This document shows, piece by piece, positions 33,253 through 42,425 of a stretch of DNA of 64,000 nucleotides (positions are counted from its first letter, which is position 1; each line of letters opens with the position of its first letter). The stretch covers positions 124,001 through 188,000 of the forward strand of contig NZ_BMRF01000009.1 of assembly GCF_014648495.1 (NCBI RefSeq), given 5' to 3'. A program made the position numbers and the translations under genes. This stretch comes from Actinomadura cremea (GTDB lineage Bacteria; Actinomycetota; Actinomycetes; Streptosporangiales; Streptosporangiaceae). The notes under the pieces are model-generated. The model saw nothing but the letters and a program-made list of their open reading frames with translations. It made no database searches and was not told where the DNA came from.

Positions 33253-35855
33253 TCCGCCGCGTCCGCCGCCTGGTCCGTCTCGTGGTGCCGTACCGCAGGG
33301 ACCTGGCACTGGCGTGGAGCACGATCAAGGGGCGCAAGGGCGGGTTCGCCGGCTCCTTCATCGCGATCGCCGCGGGCTCGGCGGTCATCACCGCGTGCGG
33401 GATCCTGCTGATGTCCGGGCTCGGCGCCGGCGTGCCCCCCGAGCGCTACTCGGGCGCGGCGGTCGTCCTCGGCGCGGAGCAGTCGTTCTGGCTGGACGAG
33501 ACCACCGAGGTCCGCTACGGCGAGCGTGTCACGCTGCCCGCCGGCAAGGTCGCGGCCGTCGCCGCGGTGCCCGGCGTCCGGTCCGCCGTCGGCGACGTCA
33601 ACGTCGAGGTCGGCGTGCTGGCCCCGGACGGCGACGCGGTGGGCGGCCCGGACGGTTTCCCGGTGCTCGGGCACGGCTGGTCCGCCGCGGCGCTCGGGCC
33701 GTTCCCGGTGCGCGAGGGCCGCGCGCCCGCCGCCTCCGGGGAGGTCGTGCTGGACGCCGGCCTCGCCGCGCGCGGCGACCTGTCGCCCGGCTCGACGGTG
33801 CGGCTCGTGAGCGGCTCGATCGCGTCGTCCTACCGGGTGGTGGGCATCGCCGCCCCGCCCGGGGACGGCCTGGACCGGCAGTCCGCGGTGTTCTTCACCG
33901 ACGCTCGGGCGACCGAGCTGTCCGGCCGTCCGGACCGGGTGGACGCGATCGGCGTGCGCGCCGCGCCCGGCGTCGCCCCGGAGCGGCTGGCCGAGCGCAT
34001 CACGGCCGCCGTGCCCGGCGTGGTGGCCCACACCGGGGCGGACCGCGGCGACGTGGAGTTCCTGGACGTGGGCGACACCCGCGGCCTGGTGGTCGAGACG
34101 GCGGCGTCGTTCGGCGGCACCATGGTGCTGATCGTGGTGTTCGTGGTGGCGAGCACCCTCGCGCTGTCGGTGCGGCAGCGCAGGCGCGAACTGGCCCTGC
34201 TCCGCGCGATCGGCGCGACGCCCGGGCAGATCCACGGGATGATCGGCGCCGAGATGACCCTGGTGTCGTCGGCGGGCGCCCTGGTCGGCGCGATCCCCGG
34301 CGTCCTGCTCGCGTTCGTGATGCGCGGCGTGTTCGTCCTCGCGGGCGCGATGCCGGCGGACTTCCGGATGGACGTGGGACTGACGCCCGTCCTCGCCTCC
34401 GTGGTGCTGTGCATGACCAGCGCCCGGCTCGGCGGCCGGCTGGTCGCCCGCCGGGTGGCCGGGACCAGCCCGGTCGAGGCGCTCGGGGACGCCGCGGTCG
34501 AGCCCGGGAGACTCGGCCGGGTGCGAGTGGTCATCGGCGTCCTGCTCATCCCGCTCGGGCTGCTGCTGAGCCTGGGCGAGTCGGCGGTGCCGGGCGACTC
34601 GGCCGCCGACACGGCGGCGAGCGCGGTCCTGCTGTTCGTCGTGGCGATCGGGTGTCTCGGACCGTTGCTGCTCAACGGCGCCATCGTGCTGTTCGGCCCG
34701 TGCCTGAACCGGCGGTCCACGGCCGCGGGCTTCCTCGCCCACGCCAACGCGCGGGCCGGCTCGCGGCGGCTCGGCTCGGCCACCGCACCGCTGGCCATGG
34801 GCGTGGCCCTGGCCGCCGTGCAGGTGTTCGGCGCCTCCACGGCGACGGCGGCGGCGCGCACCCAGCTCGAGGACGGCCTGCGGGCCGACCACGTGCTGAC
34901 CGCGTCGTCCGGCGCCGGGGTGTCCCCGGAGGTCGCGGACGCCGTGCGCGGCCTGCCCGGCGTCGCCGTGGCGACGCCGGTGGCGCGGATGCGGGTGCTG
35001 CTGACGTTCCCGTCCGAGGACACCACCGCGACCAAGGTCTTCGACGCCCAGGGCGTCGCGCCCGAACGGCTCGCCGAGACCATGGACCTCGCGGTGATCC
35101 GGGGCGACATCGCGGGACTGCGGGGCGGGACGGTGGCGCTGAGCCGGGTCGCCGCGGAGACCGTCCGGGCCGAGCACGGCGGGACCATCGAACTGCGGCT
35201 CGGCGACGGCACGGTGATCCGGCCGCGGGTGGCGGCGATCTACGAGAACGGCCTGGGCTTCGGGGACGTCACCCTGCCCAACGACCTCGTCGTCGCGCAC
35301 ACCACCGCGCGGGTCGACACCGCGGTGCTGGTCAGGTCCGCGGACGGGACCGATCCGGAGGCGCTCGCCGGTGCGCTGCGCGGCGCCGTCGAGCGCTACC
35401 CGACGGTCCGGGTGGGCGACCGGGAGGCGTTCCAGGGCGCGTCCGGGCCCGGCGGGGAGGGGGCCTGGGCGCTCGACCTCCTGTTCCAGACCGTGCTGCT
35501 GGGCTACATCGCCATCGCCGTGATGAACACCCTGGTGATGGCGACGGCGGCGCGGGTTCGCGAGTTCGCGATGCTGCGGCTCGTCGGCGCCGACCGGAAC
35601 CAGGTCCGCGCGATGATGAACGGCGAGGCCAGGATCGTGGTCTTCTCGGCGCTCCTGTTCGGTCTGCTGGCCACGATCCCGCCGGTGATCGGCAGCAGTC
35701 TCGCGTTGACGAGGTCGCCCGTTCCCGGCATCTCCCCCGTCGGCCTCATCGCGATCGTGGCGGTCACCATCGCCCTCGCCCGCGGTGCGATCACGATGGC
35801 TACTCGGTTCGCGATGCGGCCCGCACCGGCCGACGCGATCGGCGGCCGCGAGTGA
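33249..35855 (+). CDS. FtsX-like (MacB-family) ABC transporter permease
   Basis: An 868-residue permease from GTG 33249. It shows the duplicated arrangement of actinobacterial proteins of this class: helix near residue 35, a large extracytoplasmic domain, three helices ending in the first FtsX domain (about 285-415, with LALSVRQRRRELALLRAIGATPGQ), a second extracytoplasmic domain, and a final FtsX domain (ARVREFAMLRLVGADRNQ). It works with the ATPase before it, and the adjoining two-component system probably regulates both in response to an antibiotic. Confidence 0.92.
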   Translation: MIRRVRRLVRLVVPYRRDLALAWSTIKGRKGGFAGSFIAIAAGSAVITACGILLMSGLGAGVPPERYSGAAVVLGAEQSFWLDETTEVRYGERVTLPAGKVAAVAAVPGVRSAVGDVNVEVGVLAPDGDAVGGPDGFPVLGHGWSAAALGPFPVREGRAPAASGEVVLDAGLAARGDLSPGSTVRLVSGSIASSYRVVGIAAPPGDGLDRQSAVFFTDARATELSGRPDRVDAIGVRAAPGVAPERLAERITAAVPGVVAHTGADRGDVEFLDVGDTRGLVVETAASFGGTMVLIVVFVVASTLALSVRQRRRELALLRAIGATPGQIHGMIGAEMTLVSSAGALVGAIPGVLLAFVMRGVFVLAGAMPADFRMDVGLTPVLASVVLCMTSARLGGRLVARRVAGTSPVEALGDAAVEPGRLGRVRVVIGVLLIPLGLLLSLGESAVPGDSAADTAASAVLLFVVAIGCLGPLLLNGAIVLFGPCLNRRSTAAGFLAHANARAGSRRLGSATAPLAMGVALAAVQVFGASTATAAARTQLEDGLRADHVLTASSGAGVSPEVADAVRGLPGVAVATPVARMRVLLTFPSEDTTATKVFDAQGVAPERLAETMDLAVIRGDIAGLRGGTVALSRVAAETVRAEHGGTIELRLGDGTVIRPRVAAIYENGLGFGDVTLPNDLVVAHTTARVDTAVLVRSADGTDPEALAGALRGAVERYPTVRVGDREAFQGASGPGGEGAWALDLLFQTVLLGYIAIAVMNTLVMATAARVREFAMLRLVGADRNQVRAMMNGEARIVVFSALLFGLLATIPPVIGSSLALTRSPVPGISPVGLIAIVAVTIALARGAITMATRFAMRPAPADAIGGRE

Positions 35856-35888
35856 GCCGTCGGCCGGCGGCCGTGCCTCGTGAACGGT

Positions 35889-35920
35889 GGAGTCCCGGAA
35901 CCCGCGGGCTCCGGGACTCC
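35889..35920. terminator. Bidirectional stem-loop terminator
   Basis: A perfect 11-bp inverted repeat, GGAGTCCCGGA (35889-35899) and TCCGGGACTCC (35910-35920), with a 10-nt loop that itself contains CCCGCGGG. It lies between the convergent permease (stop 35855) and HNH nuclease (stop 35938) and can end both transcripts. Confidence 0.85.
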
Positions 35921-35937
35921 CCGTCGGCCGCGCGCCG

Positions 35938-36576
35938 TCAGCAGCTGTTCAGCATGCCGGTCAGAGCGCCGCGCTCCGCCGAGTCGACGGTCAGGCCGTA
36001 GCGCCACTTCACGTCGATCCACGACCGGGCGTACATGCAGTGGAACGCCGCGCGGGGCGGCGTCCACTCGGCCGGGTCCTGGTCGCCCTTGGACTGGTTG
36101 ACGTTGTCGGTGACGGCCCACAGCTGGGAGCTGCTCAGGTCGTTGGCGAACGCCTGGCGGCGGGACGTCGTCCAGCCCGACGCCCCGGAGCGCCACGCCT
36201 CGGCCAACGCCACCATGTGGTCGATGTCGATGTCGGACGGCTGCGTCCAGGTGGCGCCGTCGTACGGGCTGTACCAGGAGCCGCTATCCGGGTAGCAGTC
36301 CGAGCCGACCGCGACGTTCGCGCCGTCGCGCTTGAGGACCGTCTCACGGGTGTTGCAGCTGTCGCCCTGGTCGATCCAGTGCGGGAACTTCTCGCGGTCG
36401 TAGCCGCTCATCGATCCCTCGGCCCGGACGGTGAGGGAGGCGAGGTGGCTTCGGGCGGTGGACTCGCCCGGAGGCGGCGGGGGAGCGGCCGCGGCCGCCG
36501 GCCCGGCGGCCACGAGGGCGGCGGTGGTGGCGGTCAGCAGCGCGGCCGCGGCGGAGCGCCTTCTGCGTCTTGTCAC
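35938..36576 (-). CDS. Secreted HNH-type nuclease (DUF1524/GmrSD-like)
   Basis: A 212-residue protein with an Arg-rich signal peptide (TRRRRRS, then an Ala-rich core to about residue 30). The nuclease core reads DIDHMVALAEAWRSGASGW followed by FANDLSSSQLWAVTDNVNQ and SKGDQDPAEW, the pattern of secreted actinobacterial HNH endonucleases; the metal His lies in DIDHM. Two Cys pairs are probably oxidised outside the cell. It likely degrades extracellular DNA or RNA for nutrients. It has no partner gene here. Confidence 0.85.
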   Translation of the reverse strand: MTRRRRRSAAAALLTATTAALVAAGPAAAAAPPPPPGESTARSHLASLTVRAEGSMSGYDREKFPHWIDQGDSCNTRETVLKRDGANVAVGSDCYPDSGSWYSPYDGATWTQPSDIDIDHMVALAEAWRSGASGWTTSRRQAFANDLSSSQLWAVTDNVNQSKGDQDPAEWTPPRAAFHCMYARSWIDVKWRYGLTVDSAERGALTGMLNSC

Positions 36577-36941
36577 GGGAGACCTCTCGACAGGGGAAAT
36601 TTCAGCCGCAGCGTCTCCTAAGTCCGTTATGCATAAACGTCACAATGCAAAACATGAAATGTCTGGCTACTGACGAGGCGCGATGTTTCGCTGGTGTTCG
36701 CCCGACCCGGTGTTTCGGCCCATGAGCTGGAGAAATTCGACCTGTCCGTAAACGGGAAGGAGTGTGGATTGCCGGGGCGGCGCAGGAGCGTCACCTGCGC
36801 TTACTGCACGACCGGCCCTCTCCGATCTGGTGGCGGCACCCCATGGCATGCGCGACCGCTGGGCGGGCAGGGTGAAGAAGATCGCTCGTGGCCGGTCGCG
36901 GTGGCATGCCACCGACCCGCGTCGACACCGGGGAGGGTGCG
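36577..36941. other. 365-bp intergenic region
   Basis: The gap lies between the divergent nuclease and SPFH genes. Bases 36597-36665 are strongly AT-rich for this genome (ATGCATAAACG, ACAATGCAAAACATGAAAT) and probably contain the nuclease promoter. The rest has no coding signal that I trust. GGGGAGG at about 36930-36936 serves the TTG start of the SPFH gene. Confidence 0.45.
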
Positions 36942-37566
36942 TTGGCAGGAGGTCTCACGGCGGGCGGCGCGGGGGCCGCCGTCCGGCGTCTCGAAGCCGA
37001 GCCGCCCGGCGCGCTCACCTGGACCTCGCCGGCCGTCCTGGCCCTCCTCGCCGCGATCTCGATCCTGGTCGCCGCGCTGCTGCGGGTGGTGCGCGAGGAG
37101 GAGCGCCTGGTGGTCTCCCGGCTCGGCGGCGCCCCGGCGGTGCGGGGGCCCGGCCGGGTGGTCGTGGTGCCGGGCCTGGACCGGTTGACCCGCGTCCCCC
37201 TGAAGTGGGATCCGCTGGACGTGTGGCTGGAGGCGCCGACCCGCGACGGCGTGCTCCTGCGGCTGAAGGCGGTCGCCCTCGTGTCGGTGTCCGATCCGAT
37301 CCGCTGCGCGCTTCGCACGGTCCCGCCCCCGTCCGCCGCGATCAGCGTCATCGTGGAGAGCCGGGTGCGCCGCCACATCGCCGGGCGGAGCCTGGCCGAA
37401 CTCGATCCGCTCGACTCCGGGCCGCTCGCGGCCGATGTCGCGGAGGCCGTGGGCGAGTGGGGGCTGACCGTGTCCCTGATCGAGGTCGTCCGGGCCGACG
37501 TCCCCCTGCAGGGCCTGCACCGGTGGCTCGCCGGTCACGGGCCCGGCCCCCCCGGACGGGACGTGA
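36942..37566 (+). CDS. SPFH/Band-7 (stomatin-like) membrane protein, frame probably broken near its end
   Basis: From TTG 36942 (GGGGAGG five bases upstream) about 200 residues are clearly SPFH: one helix (AVLALLAAISILVAALLRVV), then EEERLVVSRLGGAPAVRGPG, a PLDVWLEAPTRDG strand, and the IVESRVRRHIAGRSLAELDP segment of stomatins. Such proteins organise membrane microdomains. The frame then has no stop until 39347, running out of register through the whole antiporter gene. A 7-C run at 37547-37553 is followed by TGA at 37564 in the +1 frame, so one extra C would explain the missing stop. I end the gene there. The next gene starts 76 bp later. Confidence 0.65.
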
Positions 37567-37641
37567 CACGGGGCGGATGGTCGCCGGCCGTGCGGGGACG
37601 AACCCGGACGGGAGGCGATGCGAAGTCGGGGGGACGACGCG

Positions 37642-39162
37642 ATGACCTTGCAGCAGCTCTACGTGGTGCTGCTGATCGGTGGCGCGGTCCTGCTGGCGAG
37701 CATCACCGCGGCTCGCGTCGCCTACCGGGCGGGGCTGCCCAGCCTGGTGTTCTTCCTGGCCGCCGGCGTCATCCTGGGCGAGGGCGGGCTCGGGCTCCAG
37801 TTCGAGGACGCCCAGCTGGCGCAGGCCCTCGGGACCGGCGCGCTGGCCCTCATCCTGGTCGAGGGCGGCCTGACCACCCCGTGGAGCGGAGTGCGGCGGC
37901 TGCTGGCCCCGGCCGGCGTGCTGGCGATCGTCGGGGTCGCCGTCTCGATGCTCGTCACCGCCGCCGGAGCGCACCTGCTCCTCGGCATGGAGTGGCGCCT
38001 CGCGCTGCTGCTGGGAGCGATCGTGTCGTCCACGGACGCCGCGGCGGTGTTCGCCGTCCTGCGCGCCCTGCCGCTGCCGCCCAAGCTCAGCGGCCTGCTG
38101 GAGGCCGAGTCGGGGTTCAACGACGCGCCGACCATCATCCTCGTCCTGGCGTTCGGCAGTACCGCCACGGGGCTGCCCGGCCCCGGCTACGTCGCGGGCG
38201 ACATGCTGTACCAGCTCGTCGTGGGCGCCGTCATGGCCCTGGCCGTCGGGTGGCTCGGCATCGTGTCGCTGCGCCGCATCGCGCTGCCCGCCACCGGGCT
38301 GTACCCGCTGGCCACCGTCGGGTTCGGCATCGTCGCGTTTGCCGCGGCGGGGGCGGTGGGCGCCAGCGGGATCATCGCCGCGTACCTGTCCGGGGTGGTG
38401 CTGGGCAACGCCCGGCTCCCGCACCGCGCCGCCTCCCGGTCCTTCGCCGAGGGCGTCGGCTGGCTGGCCCAGATCGGCCTGTTCGTGATGCTCGGCCTGC
38501 TGGTCAGCCCCAGCCTGCTGCCGGAGGCGGCCGTGGCGGCGCTGGTGGTGGGACTGGTCCTGCTGCTGCTGGCGCGGCCGATCTCGGTCCTGGTCTGCCT
38601 GCTCCCCTTCCGCATCCCCTGGCGCGAGCAGGTGTTCCTGTCCTGGGCCGGGCTGCGCGGGGCCGTCCCGATCGTGCTGGCCACCTTCCCCATCGTCGCC
38701 GGAGTCGACGGAGCCTGGGACCTCCTGCACATCGTCTTCGTCCTGGTCATGGTGCTCACGCTCGTCCAGGGGCCGAGCCTGCCCCGGGCGGCGCGGCTGC
38801 TGAACCTGACCTCGCCGGGCCAGGCCCGCGAGCTGCAGGTCGAGGCGGCGCCGCTGGACGTCCTCGGGGCCGACCTGCTCACGCTGACCGTGCCGCCCGG
38901 CTCGCGGCTGCACGGGGTGGAGATCGGCGAGCTGCGGCTGCCCGCCGCCGCCGCGATCACATTGATCATCCGCGAGGGCGCCGCCATCGTCCCCGCACCC
39001 GACACCCGCCTCGCCGAGCGGGACGAGATCCTCATCGTCTCCACCGAGGCGGCCCGGGACACCGCCGAACGCCGGCTGCGCGCCGTGGGCCGCCGGGGGC
39101 GCCTCGCCTACTGGCTCGGCGAGTACGGCGACCGGGAGGGCGAGCGCGCCGCCGGCCGCTGA
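37642..39162 (+). CDS. Potassium/proton or sodium/proton antiporter (CPA1, NhaP2/CvrA type)
   Basis: A 506-residue protein from ATG 37642 (GGGGGA upstream; ATG 37618 possible). Twelve or thirteen helices include the CPA motif region SSTDAAAVFAVLR and LEAESGFNDAPTII, where the acidic residues bind the cation. A C-terminal TrkA_C-like (RCK_C) domain follows (about 395-485: LDVLGADLLTLTVPPGS to RDEILIVST). This build is typical of CvrA/NhaP2, which expels K+ or Na+ for protons and is gated by a cytoplasmic ligand. It may form a unit with the SPFH protein. Confidence 0.9.
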   Translation: MTLQQLYVVLLIGGAVLLASITAARVAYRAGLPSLVFFLAAGVILGEGGLGLQFEDAQLAQALGTGALALILVEGGLTTPWSGVRRLLAPAGVLAIVGVAVSMLVTAAGAHLLLGMEWRLALLLGAIVSSTDAAAVFAVLRALPLPPKLSGLLEAESGFNDAPTIILVLAFGSTATGLPGPGYVAGDMLYQLVVGAVMALAVGWLGIVSLRRIALPATGLYPLATVGFGIVAFAAAGAVGASGIIAAYLSGVVLGNARLPHRAASRSFAEGVGWLAQIGLFVMLGLLVSPSLLPEAAVAALVVGLVLLLLARPISVLVCLLPFRIPWREQVFLSWAGLRGAVPIVLATFPIVAGVDGAWDLLHIVFVLVMVLTLVQGPSLPRAARLLNLTSPGQARELQVEAAPLDVLGADLLTLTVPPGSRLHGVEIGELRLPAAAAITLIIREGAAIVPAPDTRLAERDEILIVSTEAARDTAERRLRAVGRRGRLAYWLGEYGDREGERAAGR

Positions 39163-39319
39163 ACGCCGCCGGTCAGCGGCGGCGGTCGAGGTCGGCGCGA
39201 CGCCGTCCCCCGCGCGTCCGCCGGGGCCGCCGTGGACGGACCGGAAACGCGGTGGTGAGCCGGGGGGGGCGGACGGGGCTTGTGTCGATCGTGTGTCGTA
39301 GGTTACGTTTCTGCCGAAG

Positions 39320-39331
39320 TCAATCGATTGA
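39320..39331 (+). promoter_or_regulatory. LacI-family operator, site 1
   Basis: The perfect 12-bp palindrome TCAATCGATTGA ends 12 bases before the GTG start of the SDR gene, just ahead of the ribosome site (ACGGAG). The same sequence occurs before the glycosidase gene and in altered form before the ABC binding protein. Even-length, CG-centred palindromes of this sort are typical LacI/PurR-family operators. The repressor would block the whole operon here. Confidence 0.8.
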
Positions 39332-39343
39332 ACGGAGCAAAAC

Positions 39344-40111
39344 GTGACCGTGGAGCCGACTCTCACCGGGCGCCGGGTCCTGGTGACCGGCGCTGCCGGG
39401 GGCCTCGGGAGAGCGGTGGTGGAGCACCTCGCCCGGGGCGGTGCGCGGGTCGCCGCGGCGGACCTGCGCGAGGCCGACATCGCGGCGGCCGGTGAGCTCG
39501 GCGCGGCGGTGCCGCTGGCGGCCGACCTCGCCGACCCCGCCCAGGCCCGCGCGCTGCCCGAGCGGGCGGCCGAGGCGCTCGGCGGGCTGGACGGCCTGGT
39601 CAACTGCGCGGGCGCCATGCAGACCAAGGGACTGGCCGAACTCGCCCCCGAGGAGTGGGGACGGATCATCGACCTCAACCTGACCTCGGTCTTCCACGTC
39701 GTGCAGCGGGCCGCGGCGCTGATGGCCGACGGCGGGGCGATCGTCACGCTGGCCTCGGTCGCCGCGCGGTCGGGACGGCCGAACGCGGCGCACTACGCGG
39801 CGTCCAAGGCGGCGCTGCTGTCGCTGACCAAGTCGGCGGCACTGGCGTACGGCCCGGCGGTCCGGGTCAACGCGGTGTGCCCCGGCGTGTTCATGACGCC
39901 CATGTGGGAGGGGATCATCGCCGAGCGCGAGCGGAGGTTCGGCGACGGAGCCGGCCGGGCGTACCTGGACGAGGTCACGGCGGCGACCGCGCTGAAGCGC
40001 GACGGGCGTCCCGAGGAGCTGGCCGGTGTGGTGGCCTTCCTGCTCAGCGACCTGGCCTCGTACGTGACCGGCCAGGCGGTCAACGTCGACGGCGGACTGG
40101 AGATGGACTGA
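39344..40111 (+). CDS. Short-chain dehydrogenase/reductase
   Basis: A 255-residue classical SDR from GTG 39344. TGAAGGLG (NAD-binding), NCAGAM, the catalytic Ser in LASVAARSG, YAASK, and a terminal VTGQAVNVDGGLEMD are present. It is the first gene of the LacI-controlled operon and overlaps the lyase gene by one base. In L-fucose pathways SDRs act as L-fucose dehydrogenase or 2-keto-3-deoxy-L-fuconate dehydrogenase; either fits the neighbours but neither is proved. Confidence 0.87.
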   Translation: MTVEPTLTGRRVLVTGAAGGLGRAVVEHLARGGARVAAADLREADIAAAGELGAAVPLAADLADPAQARALPERAAEALGGLDGLVNCAGAMQTKGLAELAPEEWGRIIDLNLTSVFHVVQRAAALMADGGAIVTLASVAARSGRPNAAHYAASKAALLSLTKSAALAYGPAVRVNAVCPGVFMTPMWEGIIAERERRFGDGAGRAYLDEVTAATALKRDGRPEELAGVVAFLLSDLASYVTGQAVNVDGGLEMD

Positions 40112-41469
40112 TGCGGGGCCACGCGTTCCGGCTGCTGTCCGCGCTGTACCACGACGAGCCGATGGTGGACGTCTGGTCGCCGGAGGAGACCGTCGCCAGC
40201 TGGCTGCGGACCGAGTCGGCGCTCGCGCAGGCCCAGGCGGACGCCGGGCTGCTGACGCGGGAGGACGCCGACGCCATCAGCGCCGCGTGCCGTCCCGAGC
40301 TGATCGACCTGGAGCGGCTGTGGGAGGGGGCGCGCAACGTCGGGTACCCGATCCTGCCCCTGGTCCGGCAGATCGCCGGCCACCTGCCCCCGGGACCGGA
40401 CGGACGGGTGCACTACGGCGCCACGACCCAGGACATCATGGACACCGCGCTGGCCCTCCAGCTCGTCCGGTCCGGTGACCGGCTGATCGAGCTGGCGGTG
40501 CGGTTCGGGGACGGGCTGGCCGCGCTGACCGGCGCGAACGCCAAGGTGGTGATGGCCGCGCGCACCCACGCGCAGCAGGCCGTCCCGACGACGTTCGGCG
40601 CCAAGACGGCCGTGTTCCTCGGGGAGGTGGCCCGCGAGGTCGCCGAGCTGCGCCGGGTGCGCTCCGACGTGGGCGTGGTGTCGCTGTTCGGCGCGGGCGG
40701 CACCAACGCCGCCATGGGCGAGGACGGGGCGCGGGTGCGGGCCGGGGTCGCGCGGCGGCTCGGGCTGGCCGACACCGACGTGCCGTGGCACGTGGCGCGC
40801 GACCGGGTCGCCCGGTTCGGGCAGGCGTGCTCGCTGCTGGCCGCCACGTGCGTGCGGTTCGCCCGGGAGGTGGTCGACCTGTCCCGGACGGAGATCGGGG
40901 AGGTCGGCGAGGAGGACGGGCACCACCGCGGCGCGTCGTCCACGATGCCGCAGAAGGTCAACCCGATCTACTCCGAGGCCGTGATCGGCTACGGGGTCGC
41001 GGCCTCCGGGGCGTCCGCGCTGCTGGGCCGGGCGATGGAGGCCGGGCACGAGCGCAGCGCGGGGGAGTGGCAGGTCGAGTGGCTCGCGGTGCCCCAGGTC
41101 GCCGAGTGCACCGCCGCCGCGGTGCGGCTGGCGGGCGACACGGCGGGGACCCTGCGGGTGTTCCCCGACCGGATGCGCGCCAACGTGGAACTGGACGGCG
41201 GCCTGCTGATGAGCGAGGCGCTGATGATGCGGCTCGCCCCGGCGCTGGGCCGCGAGCGGGCGCACGACCTGGTGTACGCGGCCGCGGCGCGGGCCCGGGC
41301 CGAGGGCGGCGACCTGGTCGCGACGTGCGTGCGCGACCTGCCCGACGACGTCCGGGCGAAGGTCGGGCCGCTGCGGCTGGACCCGTCCGGCTATCTGGGC
41401 GAGGCGGAGTCGGTCGCGGCCGGCGCGCTGCGCGAGTGGAAGTCCGTGCGCGACGAAGGAGGGAAGTAA
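40111..41469 (+). CDS. Fumarase/aspartase-superfamily lyase (adenylosuccinate lyase / PcaB-like)
   Basis: A 452-residue all-helical lyase. The signature loop GASSTMPQKVNPIYSE carries the catalytic Ser, and HYGATTQDIMDT and ARTHAQQAVPTTFG are the other conserved regions. Overall it is closest in outline to PcaB-type (3-carboxy-muconate cycloisomerase) and adenylosuccinate lyase-like proteins. These catalyse beta-elimination or its reversal, often releasing fumarate. Its place between a sugar SDR and a TPP enzyme is odd: known deoxysugar routes have no such step. It overlaps the next gene by one base (TAATG). Confidence 0.85.
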   Translation: MRGHAFRLLSALYHDEPMVDVWSPEETVASWLRTESALAQAQADAGLLTREDADAISAACRPELIDLERLWEGARNVGYPILPLVRQIAGHLPPGPDGRVHYGATTQDIMDTALALQLVRSGDRLIELAVRFGDGLAALTGANAKVVMAARTHAQQAVPTTFGAKTAVFLGEVAREVAELRRVRSDVGVVSLFGAGGTNAAMGEDGARVRAGVARRLGLADTDVPWHVARDRVARFGQACSLLAATCVRFAREVVDLSRTEIGEVGEEDGHHRGASSTMPQKVNPIYSEAVIGYGVAASGASALLGRAMEAGHERSAGEWQVEWLAVPQVAECTAAAVRLAGDTAGTLRVFPDRMRANVELDGGLLMSEALMMRLAPALGRERAHDLVYAAAARARAEGGDLVATCVRDLPDDVRAKVGPLRLDPSGYLGEAESVAAGALREWKSVRDEGGK

Positions 41470-42425
41470 TGGACGATACGGAGCGGCGGCTCGCCGACCT
41501 GCACGCCATGTGGCGCGTCCGCGCGCTGGAGGAGAAGGTGCGCGAGCTGCGGATCGGCGGCGAGGAGATCGTCGGGTCGGTGCACCTGTGCATCGGCCAG
41601 GAGGCCGGGCCGGTGGGCGCCTGCACGGAGCTCGGCCCGGACGACGCGCTGTTCGCGACCTACCGGGGGCACGGATGGGCGCTCGCCCGCGGCGTGCCCG
41701 CCGAGGGCATCATCGCCGAGTGCGCGGGACGCGCCACGGGCGTCAACGGGGGACGCGGCGGGTCGGCGTACTTCACCGCGCCCGAGTACGGCTTCCACGG
41801 CGAGAACTCGATCGTCGGGGCCGGGCTCCCGATCGCGGTGGGCGCCGCGCTGGCCGGGCGGTTCGACGGCCGGGGGCGCGTCGCGCTGACGGTCTGCGGG
41901 GACGGCGCGCTCAACCAGGGCGCGTCCCACGAGGCGCTCAACATGGCCGCCGCGTTCAAGCTGCCGGTCGTGTTCGTGTGCGAGAACAACCACTGGTCCG
42001 AGCTGACCGCCATCGACGAGATGGTCGGCGAGCCGGAGTTGTGGCGCCGCGCCGCCGGCTACGGCATGGCCGGGGAGCGGGTGGACGGCAACGACCCGGA
42101 GGCCGTGCGCGCCGCCGTGCGGAACGCCGTCGAGCGGGCGCGCTCGGGCGGCGGGCCCACGCTGCTGGAGCTGATGACGCAGCGGCTCGTCGGCCACTAC
42201 ATCGGTGACGTCGAGCAGTACCGCCGGCCGGGCGAGCTGGACCGGGCCCGCGAGGAGGAGCCGATCGCCCGGCTGACCGGGGCGCTGGAGGCGGCGGGCG
42301 TCCCCGCCGCCGCGATCGAGGACGCGCGGGCGCGCGCCCGCGCCGAGATCGAGGAGGCCGCCGCGGCGGCGCTCGCCGCCCCGCCCGCCGACCCCGAGAC
42401 CGCGAAGGACCACGTCTATGCCTGA
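41469..42425 (+). CDS. TPP-dependent dehydrogenase E1, alpha subunit
   Basis: A 318-residue protein of the pyruvate/acetoin/branched-chain E1-alpha family. ATYRGHGWALARG and the TPP-Mg2+ motif GDGALNQGASHEALNMAAAF (about residues 140-159), followed by VCENNHW, are present. It overlaps the beta-subunit gene by 8 bp. E1 cleaves a 2-keto acid or an acyloin next to the carbonyl using thiamine pyrophosphate. No E2 or E3 gene accompanies it, which is more like acetoin-type or specialised keto-acid cleaving systems than a full dehydrogenase complex. Confidence 0.88.
   Translation: MDDTERRLADLHAMWRVRALEEKVRELRIGGEEIVGSVHLCIGQEAGPVGACTELGPDDALFATYRGHGWALARGVPAEGIIAECAGRATGVNGGRGGSAYFTAPEYGFHGENSIVGAGLPIAVGAALAGRFDGRGRVALTVCGDGALNQGASHEALNMAAAFKLPVVFVCENNHWSELTAIDEMVGEPELWRRAAGYGMAGERVDGNDPEAVRAAVRNAVERARSGGGPTLLELMTQRLVGHYIGDVEQYRRPGELDRAREEEPIARLTGALEAAGVPAAAIEDARARARAEIEEAAAAALAAPPADPETAKDHVYA

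Noticed and set aside
37567-39347. Continuation of the SPFH frame to 39347 as a long fusion protein
   Set aside because: After about 37560 the sequence is Arg/Pro/Ala-rich and is the out-of-frame shadow of the antiporter.
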